Positions 8,700 through 16,222 of a stretch of 64,000 bases of DNA are shown here, piece by piece (position 1 is the first letter of the stretch; every line of letters starts with the position of its first letter). The DNA is from an uncultured Oscillospiraceae bacterium. GTDB taxonomy: Bacteria; Bacillota; Clostridia; Oscillospirales; Oscillospiraceae. The notes under the pieces were generated by a model. The model saw only the letters and a list, made by a program, of their open reading frames with translations. It ran no database searches and was not told the DNA's origin. Where the stretch lies: assembly GCA_934613505.1 (NCBI GenBank), contig CAKTTB010000007.1, positions 1 to 64,000 on the forward strand. The letters run 5' to 3'. A program made the translations under genes and the position numbers.

Positions 8700-8741
8700 C
8701 TTCTGCAGGAACTGCAGAAGAAAAAGCGGGGCCCCGCTTTT
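8700..8741 (-). promoter_or_regulatory. Structured 5' leader of SLH gene 2
   Basis: Two hairpins lie 53-95 bp before the start: 9-bp arms at 8700-8708 and 8712-8720, and a perfect 20-nt palindrome at 8722-8741. In the minus-strand transcript the palindrome is followed by a short U-run, which looks like an attenuator. Confidence 0.5.
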
Positions 8742-8765
8742 GGCATTTATGGGAACCATTGTGTA

Positions 8766-8794
8766 AATATACTGCGCATTTCCTCTGATTGCAA
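8766..8794 (-). promoter_or_regulatory. Sigma-A promoter of SLH gene 2
   Basis: TTGCAA (8789-8794), 17-bp spacer, TATATT (8766-8771) on the minus strand, conserved with the promoter of SLH gene 1. Confidence 0.75.
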
Positions 8795-8900
8795 GGACTG
8801 GATAGGATTTTTGTGGAACTATTACAAAAAATTATGTTTTTGCATGATGGCAGGGCTTTCCACCTCTACAGCAAGGCACACAATAGACTGCAGGCAGGCA

Positions 8901-8938
8901 AAACCGGCTGATGACATGTTCATCATCAGCCGGTTTTT
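8901..8938. terminator. Bidirectional terminator after the IclR gene
   Basis: A perfect 14-bp stem (8901-8914 with 8923-8936), 8-nt loop, T-runs on both strands, 16 bp past the IclR stop. Confidence 0.85.
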
Positions 8939-8951
8939 CTTTGTTTGGTTT

Positions 8952-9743
8952 TCAGCCCTCCTGACCAGGCAGGCGGTCCTGCCGGTAGCCCAGCGCCTGC
9001 GAGATGCGCAGGCTCGCCTGCTTCAGCATCGGCACATAGGACAGAAACTGCGCCTGCGAATACCGCGCCTGCGGCGCAGCCACCGCGATCGCGCCCGCCG
9101 CCATCCCGTCCGCGCCGACCACCGGCACGGCGATCGCCGCGACGCCGACGTTCATCTGCCCCAGCGACATGATATACCCGTTCTGCCGGATCCGCTGCCG
9201 CAGCTGCCGCAGATGCGCAACGGCGGCCGTGCCATCCGGCTCCTGCCCGACCTCTCTGCACAGCTTTTCAAACGTGTCATCGGGCGACAGCGCCATGATG
9301 GCCTGCGGCGTCGCGCCGCGGTCCATGCGCGAGACCGTGCCGATCTTCGTCTGCACGTTCAGGGTATGCGGAGAATCGATCTTTTCCAGAAAGACGACGT
9401 TGATCCCCTGCGGGACGGCAAGATGGATGGTCTCCTTCGTCACCACCGCAAGCTCCTTCATGTACGGCAGCGCCAGCTGCGTCAGCTGCTGGTTCCCGCT
9501 CAGCCGCGCGGCCAGATGCACAAGGCGGCTGCTTGGCCGGTACTGCTTCGTCTCGCTGTCGAAGGACAGATAATCCTTGTCCGTCAGGGTCGAAAGAAAT
9601 TTATATACCGAGCTCAGCGACATCCCCATCCGCGCGGCCGTCTCCGACGCCGTCAGCGGACGCGGTGCCTCGGCAATGCAGTCAAAAATATCGAGTGCCT
9701 TCTCCACCGTCTTCAGTGCCGGCGTCTTTCTGCTGTTCTCCAT
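8952..9743 (-). CDS. IclR family transcriptional regulator
   Basis: A 263-residue DNA-binding regulator. The N-terminal winged helix-turn-helix spans about 8-70 (ALDIFDCIAEAPRPLTASE, MGMSLSSVYKFLSTL). The C-terminal IclR effector domain spans about 80-250 (RLSGNQQLTQLALPYM, GTVSRMDRGATPQAIMA, GVAAIAVPVVGADG), the usual length and order for the family. It lies next to a TAXI-TRAP transporter operon on the same strand but behind its own promoter. A shared TTTCTATATTA element in its own promoter and in the transporter leader suggests it controls both. The effector would plausibly be the transported acid; that is inference. Confidence 0.9.
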   Translation of the reverse strand: MENSRKTPALKTVEKALDIFDCIAEAPRPLTASETAARMGMSLSSVYKFLSTLTDKDYLSFDSETKQYRPSSRLVHLAARLSGNQQLTQLALPYMKELAVVTKETIHLAVPQGINVVFLEKIDSPHTLNVQTKIGTVSRMDRGATPQAIMALSPDDTFEKLCREVGQEPDGTAAVAHLRQLRQRIRQNGYIMSLGQMNVGVAAIAVPVVGADGMAAGAIAVAAPQARYSQAQFLSYVPMLKQASLRISQALGYRQDRLPGQEG

Positions 9744-9761
9744 AACTCACCTCAGAGTAAT

Positions 9762-9797
9762 TTTCTATATTATACACGAATTTTCTCAATTTGAAAA
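9762..9797 (-). promoter_or_regulatory. iclR-type promoter with overlapping operator-like palindromes
   Basis: A TATAAT -10 (9769-9774 on the minus strand) lies 17 bp from a weak TTTTCA -35 (9792-9797). An imperfect palindrome, TTTTCTCAATTTGAAAA, covers 9781-9797. A TTTCTATATTA element overlaps the -10 at 9762-9772. Both could be autoregulatory IclR sites. Confidence 0.5.
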
Positions 9798-9838
9798 GAA
9801 CAAAATTGCGCAAATTTTACAGAGTTTTAACCGCACGC

Positions 9839-9870
9839 ACAAAAAGCGGCGCTGCATAACGCAGCGCCGC
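9839..9870 (-). terminator. Terminator of the TAXI-TRAP operon
   Basis: A perfect 10-bp stem (9846-9855 with 9861-9870) is followed on the minus strand by five U residues, 15 bp after the hydrolase stop. Confidence 0.85.
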
Positions 9871-9885
9871 CCTTTTCTGAAATCC

Positions 9886-10968
9886 TTACCCGAGACCGAG
9901 GTGCTTTGCCGGGTTCGTTTTGAATATCTTCGCGATGTCCTCCTTGCTGACGCCGTAGGCGAGCAGGATCTGGATCATCCAGCGGTTGCCGATGATGTGC
10001 CGCGGGTTGTGGATCTGGCCAAAATCGGAACCGTAGACGAAGTGATCCGCGCCGACCTCATGGATCATGCGGGCGGCATAATACGGGCCGCTCTCATGCA
10101 GCGGGAAGGCCAGCGTTCCGAGGCCGGAGAGCATCAGCTTGACGCCCTCCTGCGCATACTGCTTCATCTCTGCGATGGTTGTCTTGGAGTGGATATGCGC
10201 CGGATGCACGACCTCCAGATGCTTGACGCCCAGCTTGATCGCCTCTTCAAACACGACGGACGTCTCCTTATACGGATAATGGCCGGACGCCAGGATCAGA
10301 TCATTGTCCGCGACGATCCGCATGATCTCCTGCAGCTCGGGCAGAACCTTGCCGTTTGCATCGAGAATGTGAATGCCGCTGCCGGTCTGATCATCATAGA
10401 CGATCTTCCGGTGATGGTAAGAGTCGACCATCGGCAGCCACACGTACTTCATACCCGGGTACTTGAGGCACCGCTCGACCGCGTTGGGGTTCAGCCCGCC
10501 GACCGACTGGTTCAGCGTGATGCCGCCGAACACCTTGACCGGCTCAAGTCCCTGCTCTTCGGCCCACTGGTTGATGTTCTTCTGCAGCATCGCGTTCCGG
10601 CTGGCCGAGGGCGTATACCACGTCTTGATGACCGTCGCGCGCATGCCGGCGCGCGTGAAGTCCTTCAGCATATCGTCTTCCAGCATGATCCGCTCAAACG
10701 GCTCGGAGCCGCCGTGCGCGTGGATGTCGATGGAGCCTGCCAGCAGCTCGTCCACGTCGTCCTGCGTAAAATGAATGCCGGCGAGGAATCTTGCATACTG
10801 GATGTTGACGTATTTGACCTGCTGCCGGATGAGATACCGCTTGACCTCATCGCTGATCGGCTCGTCGGTATCGAATACCACCGTATCCATCAGCCGGTCC
10901 ACGCGATCCTCCGGGACCGCGATCTGCATCAGCTCCTGCATGCTGAATTTCTCATGTTTATCCATCAT
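9886..10968 (-). CDS. Amidohydrolase-superfamily protein (DUF6282-like)
   Basis: A metal-dependent hydrolase-type protein of 360 residues. The likely ligands are visible as a barrel set: DIHAHGG at about 81-87, ASGHYP at about 232, VVHPAHIHS at about 253, and YGSDFG at about 314. Together these fit a PHP/amidohydrolase-like active site. The N-terminal 75 residues are an extra helical part. Its start overlaps the stop of the TRAP permease by 4 nt (ATGA), so the two are translationally coupled, and the enzyme probably acts on the imported compound. No closer substrate assignment is possible from sequence alone. Confidence 0.75.
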   Translation of the reverse strand: MMDKHEKFSMQELMQIAVPEDRVDRLMDTVVFDTDEPISDEVKRYLIRQQVKYVNIQYARFLAGIHFTQDDVDELLAGSIDIHAHGGSEPFERIMLEDDMLKDFTRAGMRATVIKTWYTPSASRNAMLQKNINQWAEEQGLEPVKVFGGITLNQSVGGLNPNAVERCLKYPGMKYVWLPMVDSYHHRKIVYDDQTGSGIHILDANGKVLPELQEIMRIVADNDLILASGHYPYKETSVVFEEAIKLGVKHLEVVHPAHIHSKTTIAEMKQYAQEGVKLMLSGLGTLAFPLHESGPYYAARMIHEVGADHFVYGSDFGQIHNPRHIIGNRWMIQILLAYGVSKEDIAKIFKTNPAKHLGLG

Positions 10969-12893
10969 GTTTTATCGTTCTCCTTTGCCGTAGCTTCTGT
11001 TTTTTTCTTCATCAGGATCTGATATCCCAAAACCAGCGCGATCAGCACAATACCGATCAGGTCCGTCACAAGACCCGAATTGACCAGCAGAATGCCGCCC
11101 GCAAACACGACCAGACGCATCAGAAGCGTCAGATGTCCCTTCAGATAGCCTGCCACGCCCGCGGCCAGCGCGTAGACGCCGATCAGCGCCGTCAGCACGC
11201 TCTTCACGATCTCAAACAGGCTTCCCTGCGCGAGCAGCGTGGGAGACAGCACGAACATGAACGGCACGATATACGCCACGATGCCGAACAGGAACGCCTT
11301 GATGCCCGTCTTGTTCTGATCCGCATTGCCGATACCGGCGGCCGCATAGGCCGACAGCGCGACCGGCGGCGTGATGGTGGACACGCAGCCAAAATAGAAC
11401 ACGAACATGTGCGCGGAGAGTACGGGGATCCCCATCTGTACAAGCGCCGGCGCCGCCATGGACGCAAGAATGATATACACCGCCGTTGTCGGCAGGCCGC
11501 AGCCCAGAATGATCGACGCGAGCGCCGTATACAAAAGCGCCAGCAGCGTGTTGCCATGCGAAAGCGAAATGAGCGAGCTGGAGAATTTCACGCCGAGGCC
11601 CGTCATGCCGACAATGCCGACGATGATACCGGCCGCCGCGCAGGACACCGCAACGGGGACCGCGCCCACGATGCCGTCCTTCAGCGCCTTCGCGATCTGC
11701 TTCCAGCCCATCCGCGTGGATTTGCGCAGCTGCGCGACCACGATCAGGAGCAAAATCGTGTAGAACACCGTCTTCATCGGCGAGAAGCCGTAAATGAGGC
11801 ACGCGATCAGCACGATGATCGGGATGAACAGGTGCGCGCCCTGCGGCAGGACCTGCCGGATGTTCGGCAGCTGATCCTTGGACAGGCCGATCAGGTTCTT
11901 CTTGACCGACAGGAAGTCCACGATAAAATACAGCGCCAGATAATACAGCATCGCCGGGATAAACGCCGCCACGCAGAGCTGGCCGTATTTGATGCCGATA
12001 TAGTCCGCCATGATGAACGCAGCCGCGCCCATGACCGGCGGCATGATCTGTCCGCCCGACGAGGCGACCGCCTCGACCGCGCAGGCTTCCTCACTCTCAT
12101 ACCCGGCGCGCTTCATGAGCGGAATGGTGAACGTGCCGGTCGTCACGACGTTTGCCACTGGCGAGCCGGAGATGCAGCCCATCAGCAGGCTGGACACGAT
12201 CGCCGTCTTGGCCGGGCCGCCTCTGCGGCTGCCGGTCAGCGAATACGCGATGTCAATGAACATCTGCCCGCCGTTACACGCGTTCAGGAACGCGCCGAAC
12301 AGAACGAACAGGACGATAAACGTACTGCTGATGCTCATCGCGTTGCCGAACACGCCGTTTTCCGAGTAGCAGAGAACCGAAATGATGCGGTCAATGGAGT
12401 ATCCCTTGTGGTACAAAATTCCCGGCAGCCACGGGCCGACCTTCGCATAGATCAGGAACACCAGCGCCGTGATCATCAGGAACTTGCCGGTGGACCGGCG
12501 CGTGGCCTCCAGTACGAGCAAAATCAGCAGCACGCCGAAGACCCGCTCGATGGTCGACAGTGACGGCGAAAGCCGGTTGACGCGGCTCTGCCACGTAAAT
12601 ACAATGTAGACACCAATCGCCAGCGCAGCGATGCTCAGTACAAGGTCATACCATTTGCGCTCCCGCTTCGAGGGATACAGCAGGAACACCAGAATGAACA
12701 TCAGCAGCCAGTGCAGCACCGTCTGCAGCATGGACGACAGCGAGCCAAGCCCGCCCGTGTACATGTGGAACAGACCGCCCGCGATCGCGACCACCGTCAC
12801 GATCCAGAACGTCACCTTCTGCATCCGGCTCGCGCCGGGCGTCAGCTCCGTTACAGGCTCTTCCTCTTCCAGAAGCTTCTTTTTCTTATCCAT
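10965..12893 (-). CDS. TRAP transporter, fused 4TM-12TM permease (TAXI type)
   Basis: A 642-residue integral membrane protein that combines the small DctQ-like subunit (about residues 25-130, four helices) with the large DctM-like subunit (about 150-620). Signature stretches include GAFLNACNGGQMFIDIA, GSRRGGPAKTAIVSSLLMG, GSPVANVVTTGTFTIPLM and SSGGQIMPPVMGAAAFIMA. This fused layout is typical of transporters that use TAXI binding proteins. It is expected to import an organic acid or amino acid by sodium or proton symport. It sits 21 bp downstream of the TAXI gene and overlaps the hydrolase gene by 4 nt. Substrate is unknown. Confidence 0.92.
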   Translation of the reverse strand: MDKKKKLLEEEEPVTELTPGASRMQKVTFWIVTVVAIAGGLFHMYTGGLGSLSSMLQTVLHWLLMFILVFLLYPSKRERKWYDLVLSIAALAIGVYIVFTWQSRVNRLSPSLSTIERVFGVLLILLVLEATRRSTGKFLMITALVFLIYAKVGPWLPGILYHKGYSIDRIISVLCYSENGVFGNAMSISSTFIVLFVLFGAFLNACNGGQMFIDIAYSLTGSRRGGPAKTAIVSSLLMGCISGSPVANVVTTGTFTIPLMKRAGYESEEACAVEAVASSGGQIMPPVMGAAAFIMADYIGIKYGQLCVAAFIPAMLYYLALYFIVDFLSVKKNLIGLSKDQLPNIRQVLPQGAHLFIPIIVLIACLIYGFSPMKTVFYTILLLIVVAQLRKSTRMGWKQIAKALKDGIVGAVPVAVSCAAAGIIVGIVGMTGLGVKFSSSLISLSHGNTLLALLYTALASIILGCGLPTTAVYIILASMAAPALVQMGIPVLSAHMFVFYFGCVSTITPPVALSAYAAAGIGNADQNKTGIKAFLFGIVAYIVPFMFVLSPTLLAQGSLFEIVKSVLTALIGVYALAAGVAGYLKGHLTLLMRLVVFAGGILLVNSGLVTDLIGIVLIALVLGYQILMKKKTEATAKENDKT

Positions 12894-12914
12894 ATGCGCT
12901 CTCCCGCGGCGAAC

Positions 12915-13967
12915 TTAGTCGCCCAGAGCGCCGATCTCGCGATAATACCGCTCCGCACCCGGATGCAGCGGAATGCCGGTCTCCGGCGCGTTTTCCGTGG
13001 TGATCGTGCCGGCGGAGGTCGCGGCCGTCTTGAGCATGTCCAGATTCTCCATCACAGCCTTGGTCATGAGATACACGGTATCGTCGTCCAGCTCCGCGTT
13101 GATCATGAACATGTTCTCCGTGGAGACCGTTGTCACGTCCTCGCTCAGACCGTAGATGTCCTTGCTGACGGTAAATTCCTTGTAGTACGGATACGCTTCC
13201 AGGAATTTCGCGCGGAAGTCATCGTCGAACGGGATGATGTTGAACGCCTTGCCAGACGCAGCCAGTTCCTGCACGGCGCTGACGGGCGGATACGCGCTGA
13301 CGATGGCCATGTCGACCTTCCCGTCGATCAGCGCCTGCACGCCGTCGCTGAAGCCGAGATAGCTGGGCTGGATATCATCCCAGCTGTAGCCCATGACCGT
13401 CAGGACCTTTTCCAGGAACAAAGACGTGGAGTTGCCCTGCGGGCCGACGGCGATCTTCTTGCCGATCAGATCCTCGAGCGTCTTGATGCCGGAGCTTTCC
13501 AGCACGCAGTAGTGCACGACGCCGCCTGCAACGCCGCCGATCCAGCCGCGCAGATTCGGATACGGCTCTTCAAATGGGGTCTGGCCTTCGTAGGCAAACA
13601 GAGCCATGTCCGTGTTGGCAATGCCGATCTCGCAGTCGCCTGCGTTGACAAGGCCGGGATTCTCGACCGTGCCGCCCGTGACCTCAACGCGGGCTTCCAG
13701 TCCCGGGAATACCTTCGCGAAGATCTCAGAAACGCCGACGCCCAGCGGATAATATGCGCCGCCCATGGAGGCCGTCGCAATATTTACAGCCTTGACCGAG
13801 ATTTCCGGCGTTTCTTCGGCGGTGTCTTCCGCCGGCTGTTCCGTCTGCGCGGTGTCAGAAGATGTATCCGCCGCAGCCGGCTGCGCAGCGGGTTCTGTCT
13901 TGGCCGAACAGGCAAACAGGCCTGCCGTCAGGACGAGACATAGGATCAATGCAAGCAGTTTCTTCAT
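12915..13967 (-). CDS. TAXI family TRAP transporter solute-binding lipoprotein
   Basis: The extracytoplasmic binding component of the TRAP system. The 350-residue protein has a lipoprotein signal peptide (MKKLLALILCLVLTAGLFAC, lipid-modified Cys at 20), then an Ala/Thr/Glu linker. The TAXI fold begins at about residue 55 (VNIATASMGGAYYPLG). Family features include GCEIGIANTDM-like and GPQGNSTSLFLEKVL segments. The start at 13967 is preferred because a GGAGGAAGAG site stands directly before it. It is the first gene of the operon, behind a strong promoter and an operator-like palindrome. Confidence 0.92.
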   Translation of the reverse strand: MKKLLALILCLVLTAGLFACSAKTEPAAQPAAADTSSDTAQTEQPAEDTAEETPEISVKAVNIATASMGGAYYPLGVGVSEIFAKVFPGLEARVEVTGGTVENPGLVNAGDCEIGIANTDMALFAYEGQTPFEEPYPNLRGWIGGVAGGVVHYCVLESSGIKTLEDLIGKKIAVGPQGNSTSLFLEKVLTVMGYSWDDIQPSYLGFSDGVQALIDGKVDMAIVSAYPPVSAVQELAASGKAFNIIPFDDDFRAKFLEAYPYYKEFTVSKDIYGLSEDVTTVSTENMFMINAELDDDTVYLMTKAVMENLDMLKTAATSAGTITTENAPETGIPLHPGAERYYREIGALGD

Positions 13968-13982
13968 TTTCTCTTCCTCCAT

Positions 13983-13997
13983 TTTCTAATATAGAAA
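13983..13997 (-). promoter_or_regulatory. Operator-like palindrome in the TAXI leader
   Basis: TTTCTAATATAGAAA is a perfect palindrome (6-bp arms, 3-bp centre), in the size range of IclR-family sites. Eleven of its bases (TTTCTATATTA on the minus strand) recur at the iclR-type promoter (9762-9772). Confidence 0.5.
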
Positions 13998-14027
13998 GTT
14001 ACAGTCTCATTTAGAAACCTTGATTTT

Positions 14028-14055
14028 AGTATAGGTATTTTTCCCCCGATGTCAA
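14028..14055 (-). promoter_or_regulatory. Sigma-A promoter of the TAXI-TRAP operon
   Basis: TTGACA (14050-14055), a 16-bp spacer and TATACT (14028-14033) on the minus strand, about 60 bp before the TAXI start. Confidence 0.75.
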
Positions 14056-14190
14056 CCCCTTCCGGGCAATTTCCATGATTTCGCCGTTTCCGCTAAAAAC
14101 GAGCTGTCTTTTTTTGTACATCTGAATAAAGTCTTCTCATTTCCTCCCTTATTTCCGTTCCGCATTGTGCATCAGTCCAGACGCGCAAAA

Positions 14191-14219
14191 AGCTCCGCAC
14201 CCATTTCGGGTGCGGAGCT
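14191..14219. terminator. Second hairpin downstream of the zinc-ribbon gene
   Basis: A 12-bp stem (14191-14202 with 14208-14219). Its core CCGCACCC/GGGTGCGG is the same as in the hairpin at 14266-14289. No clear U-tract on the plus strand; AAAA precedes it, giving UUUU on the minus strand. Confidence 0.6.
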
Positions 14220-14260
14220 CAGGACTGCAAACATGCAGCTTCTGTCAGCGCTCTTCATAC

Positions 14261-14289
14261 AAAAAATCCGCACCCAAGCGGGTGCGGAT
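14261..14289 (-). terminator. Terminator of the zinc-ribbon gene
   Basis: A 10-bp perfect stem (14266-14275 with 14280-14289), 4-nt loop, followed on the minus strand by a run of six U residues. Confidence 0.85.
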
Positions 14290-14304
14290 CTGTTTGTCAG
14301 CAAA

Positions 14305-14583
14305 TTAGCCCTGTGCCTTCATGCGGGCGAAGCAATCGCTGCAGTAAACCGGGCGATCGGACTTCGGCTCGAACGGAACACGCGCTTCGCCGCCGCAGGC
14401 AGCGCAGGTAGCGGTGTAATACTCTCTCGGGCCACGGGTAGCGTTCTTGCGGGCATCACGGCAGGCCTTGCAGCGCTGCGGCTCGTTCTGGAAGCCACGC
14501 TCTGCGTAGAATTCCTGCTCACCGGCAGTAAAAACGAACTCTTTGCCACACTCTTTGCAGACCAACGTCTTGTCTTCGTACAT
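14305..14583 (-). CDS. Small zinc-ribbon protein
   Basis: A 92-residue protein with three Cys-pair knuckles: VCKECGKEF, RCKACRDARK and a distal TCAACGGEA followed by YCSDCFARM. This matches the probable zinc-binding domain family found across Clostridia, often with CxxC-Xn-CxxC pairs in tandem. The role is unknown; nucleic-acid or protein binding is plausible. The start at 14583 is chosen because an AGAGAGG site precedes it and no homology is visible in the upstream extension. It lies about 210 nt downstream of a perfect consensus promoter with a strongly structured stretch between. Confidence 0.8.
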   Translation of the reverse strand: MYEDKTLVCKECGKEFVFTAGEQEFYAERGFQNEPQRCKACRDARKNATRGPREYYTATCAACGGEARVPFEPKSDRPVYCSDCFARMKAQG

Positions 14584-14605
14584 TTCTGTTACCTCTCTTT
14601 TGCGA

Positions 14606-14796
14606 TAAAAAATGGATTTGCCCTGAGATTGCGGCTCGCGCTCGTATGCTGCAGGGGCTATATATGCGATCAGGACTTCCCTGATTACGCCACAACATGT
14701 GCCAGACAATCTCGCCAAGGTCCATACACGAAGAGAGGGTGCTACGGAGTGATGAAAGATTTGCCAGCCTTAAAATGGAAACCTGGATTCCCAACA
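14606..14796 (-). ncRNA. Candidate structured RNA or long structured leader
   Basis: The region between a perfect consensus promoter (14803-14831) and the zinc-ribbon gene folds convincingly on the minus strand. A long-range helix joins AUGGA-CCUU-GGC-GAGAUUG (14725-14707) with CAAUCUC-AGGG-CAAA-UCCAU (14631-14612). It encloses a hairpin AUCAGG-GAAGU-CCUGAU near 14670-14690. Five U residues follow the 3' arm (14611-14607). It could be an independent small RNA of about 190 nt or a leader controlling the zinc-ribbon gene. I do not recognise the conserved elements of 6S, SRP, RNase P, tmRNA or the common riboswitches. Confidence 0.45.
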
Positions 14797-14802
14797 CTTG
14801 CG

Positions 14803-14831
14803 ATTATATGCGAAAAATCCGCGGTTGTCAA
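14803..14831 (-). promoter_or_regulatory. Perfect consensus sigma-A promoter
   Basis: TTGACA (14826-14831), 17-bp spacer and TATAAT (14803-14808) on the minus strand. It drives the structured RNA region and possibly the zinc-ribbon gene. Confidence 0.85.
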
Positions 14832-14855
14832 TAGTAAATAAAACTTATTTTATTT

Positions 14856-16208
14856 CTACAGCGATTTTTGTAGATTTTCGACGTTCTGCACCAGCCGGTC
14901 GGTGATGACCTGCGCCTGCTGCTCCGTACCGGCTTCCACCATCACGCGGATGAGCGGCTCCGTGCCGGACGGCCGGATGAGCACGCGGCCATTTTCGCCA
15001 AGCTCTTTCTCCGCCGCGCGGATCGCTTCGTGCAGCGCCGGAGCCTGCATGATGGCCGTCTTCTGGTCGTTGCTCGTCACGCGGACATTTTTGAGCAGCT
15101 GCGGATACTGCGTCACGGAATCGGACAGCTCGCTTGCCTTTTTGCTGCTGTGCGACAGGATCTTCAAAAATTGAAGTGCCGCCAGCTGTCCGTCGCCGGT
15201 CGGCATATAGTCGAGGAAAATAATGTGTCCCGACTGCTCGCCGCCCAGGCGCATGCCCTCCTTCTGCATCAGCTCCAGCACGTTCCGGTCGCCGACCGCT
15301 GCGCAAAGAAGCCGCATGTGATGCGCGACGCAGTATTTGTGCAGACCGATGTTCGACATGACCGTCGCCACAAAGCCGTCGCCGGCCAGCCGTCCATGCT
15401 GCTCCATCGCTTCGGCACAGATGGCCATCATCTTGTCGCCGTCGATCGGCCGTCCCTTTTCGTCGACGGTCAGGCAGCGGTCCGCATCGCCGTCAAAGGC
15501 AATGCCGAGGTCGTATCCGCCCTCCCGGACAGCCTCGCACAGCCGGTCCAGATGGGTCGAGCCGCAGCCGTCGTTGATGTTCACGCCGTTCGGCTTGTCG
15601 TTCAGATAGTCCGCCTCCAGCGGGAAACGGCCGAATAAATACCGCGCCGTCGTCGAGGCCGCGCCGTTGGCGCAGTCGATCAGCACCCGCAGCGGCTCCA
15701 GATCCTCGACCGAGGACGCCAGATGATCGAGATAATATTCCGCCGCAAAGCTGCCGGACATGACCTGTCCGATCCCACCGTGCGTCCTGACGGGCAGCTC
15801 GCCCTCCTGCAAAATCAGTGCCTCGATCCGCGCTTCCAGCGCGTCGTTCAGCTTGAAGCCCTCGGACGAGAACATCTTGATGCCGTTATGCTCATACGGA
15901 TTGTGCGAGGCCGAAATAACGACGCCCGCGTCCGCATGCAGATAGACCGTCAGAAACGCCACCGCCGGCGTCGGGATCACACCCAGCACGATCGCGTTGC
16001 AGCCGCAGGCCGTCAGCCCCGCGACCAGCGCGCCCTCCAGCATGTCGGAGGAAATGCGCGTATCCTTGCCGATCACGACGGTCGGCTTCGTGCCGGAATC
16101 ATCCGAAAGCGAAATCGCCGCCGCCTGGCCGATCCGGTAGGCAAGCTTTGCATCCAGCGTCTCGTTTGCCACGCCGCGGATGCCGTCAGTCCCAAATAAT
16201 TTTCCCAT
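14856..16208 (-). CDS. glmM: Phosphoglucosamine mutase GlmM
   Basis: Converts glucosamine-6-phosphate to glucosamine-1-phosphate on the way to UDP-GlcNAc and peptidoglycan. The 450-residue length is normal. Landmarks in order are the N-terminal KLFGTDGIRGVAN, the active-site serine loop ISASHNPYEHNG at about 100, the metal-binding loop FDGDADRCL at about 240, and the C-terminal phosphate-binding RPSGTEPLIRVM at about 412. It is the last gene of the brkB-to-glmM operon, 14 bp after ruvB. Cytoplasmic. The assignment is secure. Confidence 0.97.
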   Translation of the reverse strand: MGKLFGTDGIRGVANETLDAKLAYRIGQAAAISLSDDSGTKPTVVIGKDTRISSDMLEGALVAGLTACGCNAIVLGVIPTPAVAFLTVYLHADAGVVISASHNPYEHNGIKMFSSEGFKLNDALEARIEALILQEGELPVRTHGGIGQVMSGSFAAEYYLDHLASSVEDLEPLRVLIDCANGAASTTARYLFGRFPLEADYLNDKPNGVNINDGCGSTHLDRLCEAVREGGYDLGIAFDGDADRCLTVDEKGRPIDGDKMMAICAEAMEQHGRLAGDGFVATVMSNIGLHKYCVAHHMRLLCAAVGDRNVLELMQKEGMRLGGEQSGHIIFLDYMPTGDGQLAALQFLKILSHSSKKASELSDSVTQYPQLLKNVRVTSNDQKTAIMQAPALHEAIRAAEKELGENGRVLIRPSGTEPLIRVMVEAGTEQQAQVITDRLVQNVENLQKSL

Positions 16209-16222
16209 AGGTTCAAAACTCC

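Noticed and set aside
11133..12563. Open frame of 476 codons on the plus strand within the TRAP permease gene
   Set aside because: Arg/His/Asp-rich composition is typical of an antisense shadow; the minus strand encodes a well-matched permease.
14735..14752. GAGAGGGTGCTACGGAG on the plus strand, reminiscent of a T-box sequence
   Set aside because: Lacks the full T-box core, lies on the strand opposite to the promoter and zinc-ribbon gene, and has no downstream plus-strand gene.
14606..14796. Identification of the structured RNA as 6S, SRP, tmRNA or RNase P RNA
   Set aside because: None of the conserved primary-sequence elements I know for these is present, and the 5' 70 nt do not pair with the 3' end as in 6S RNA.
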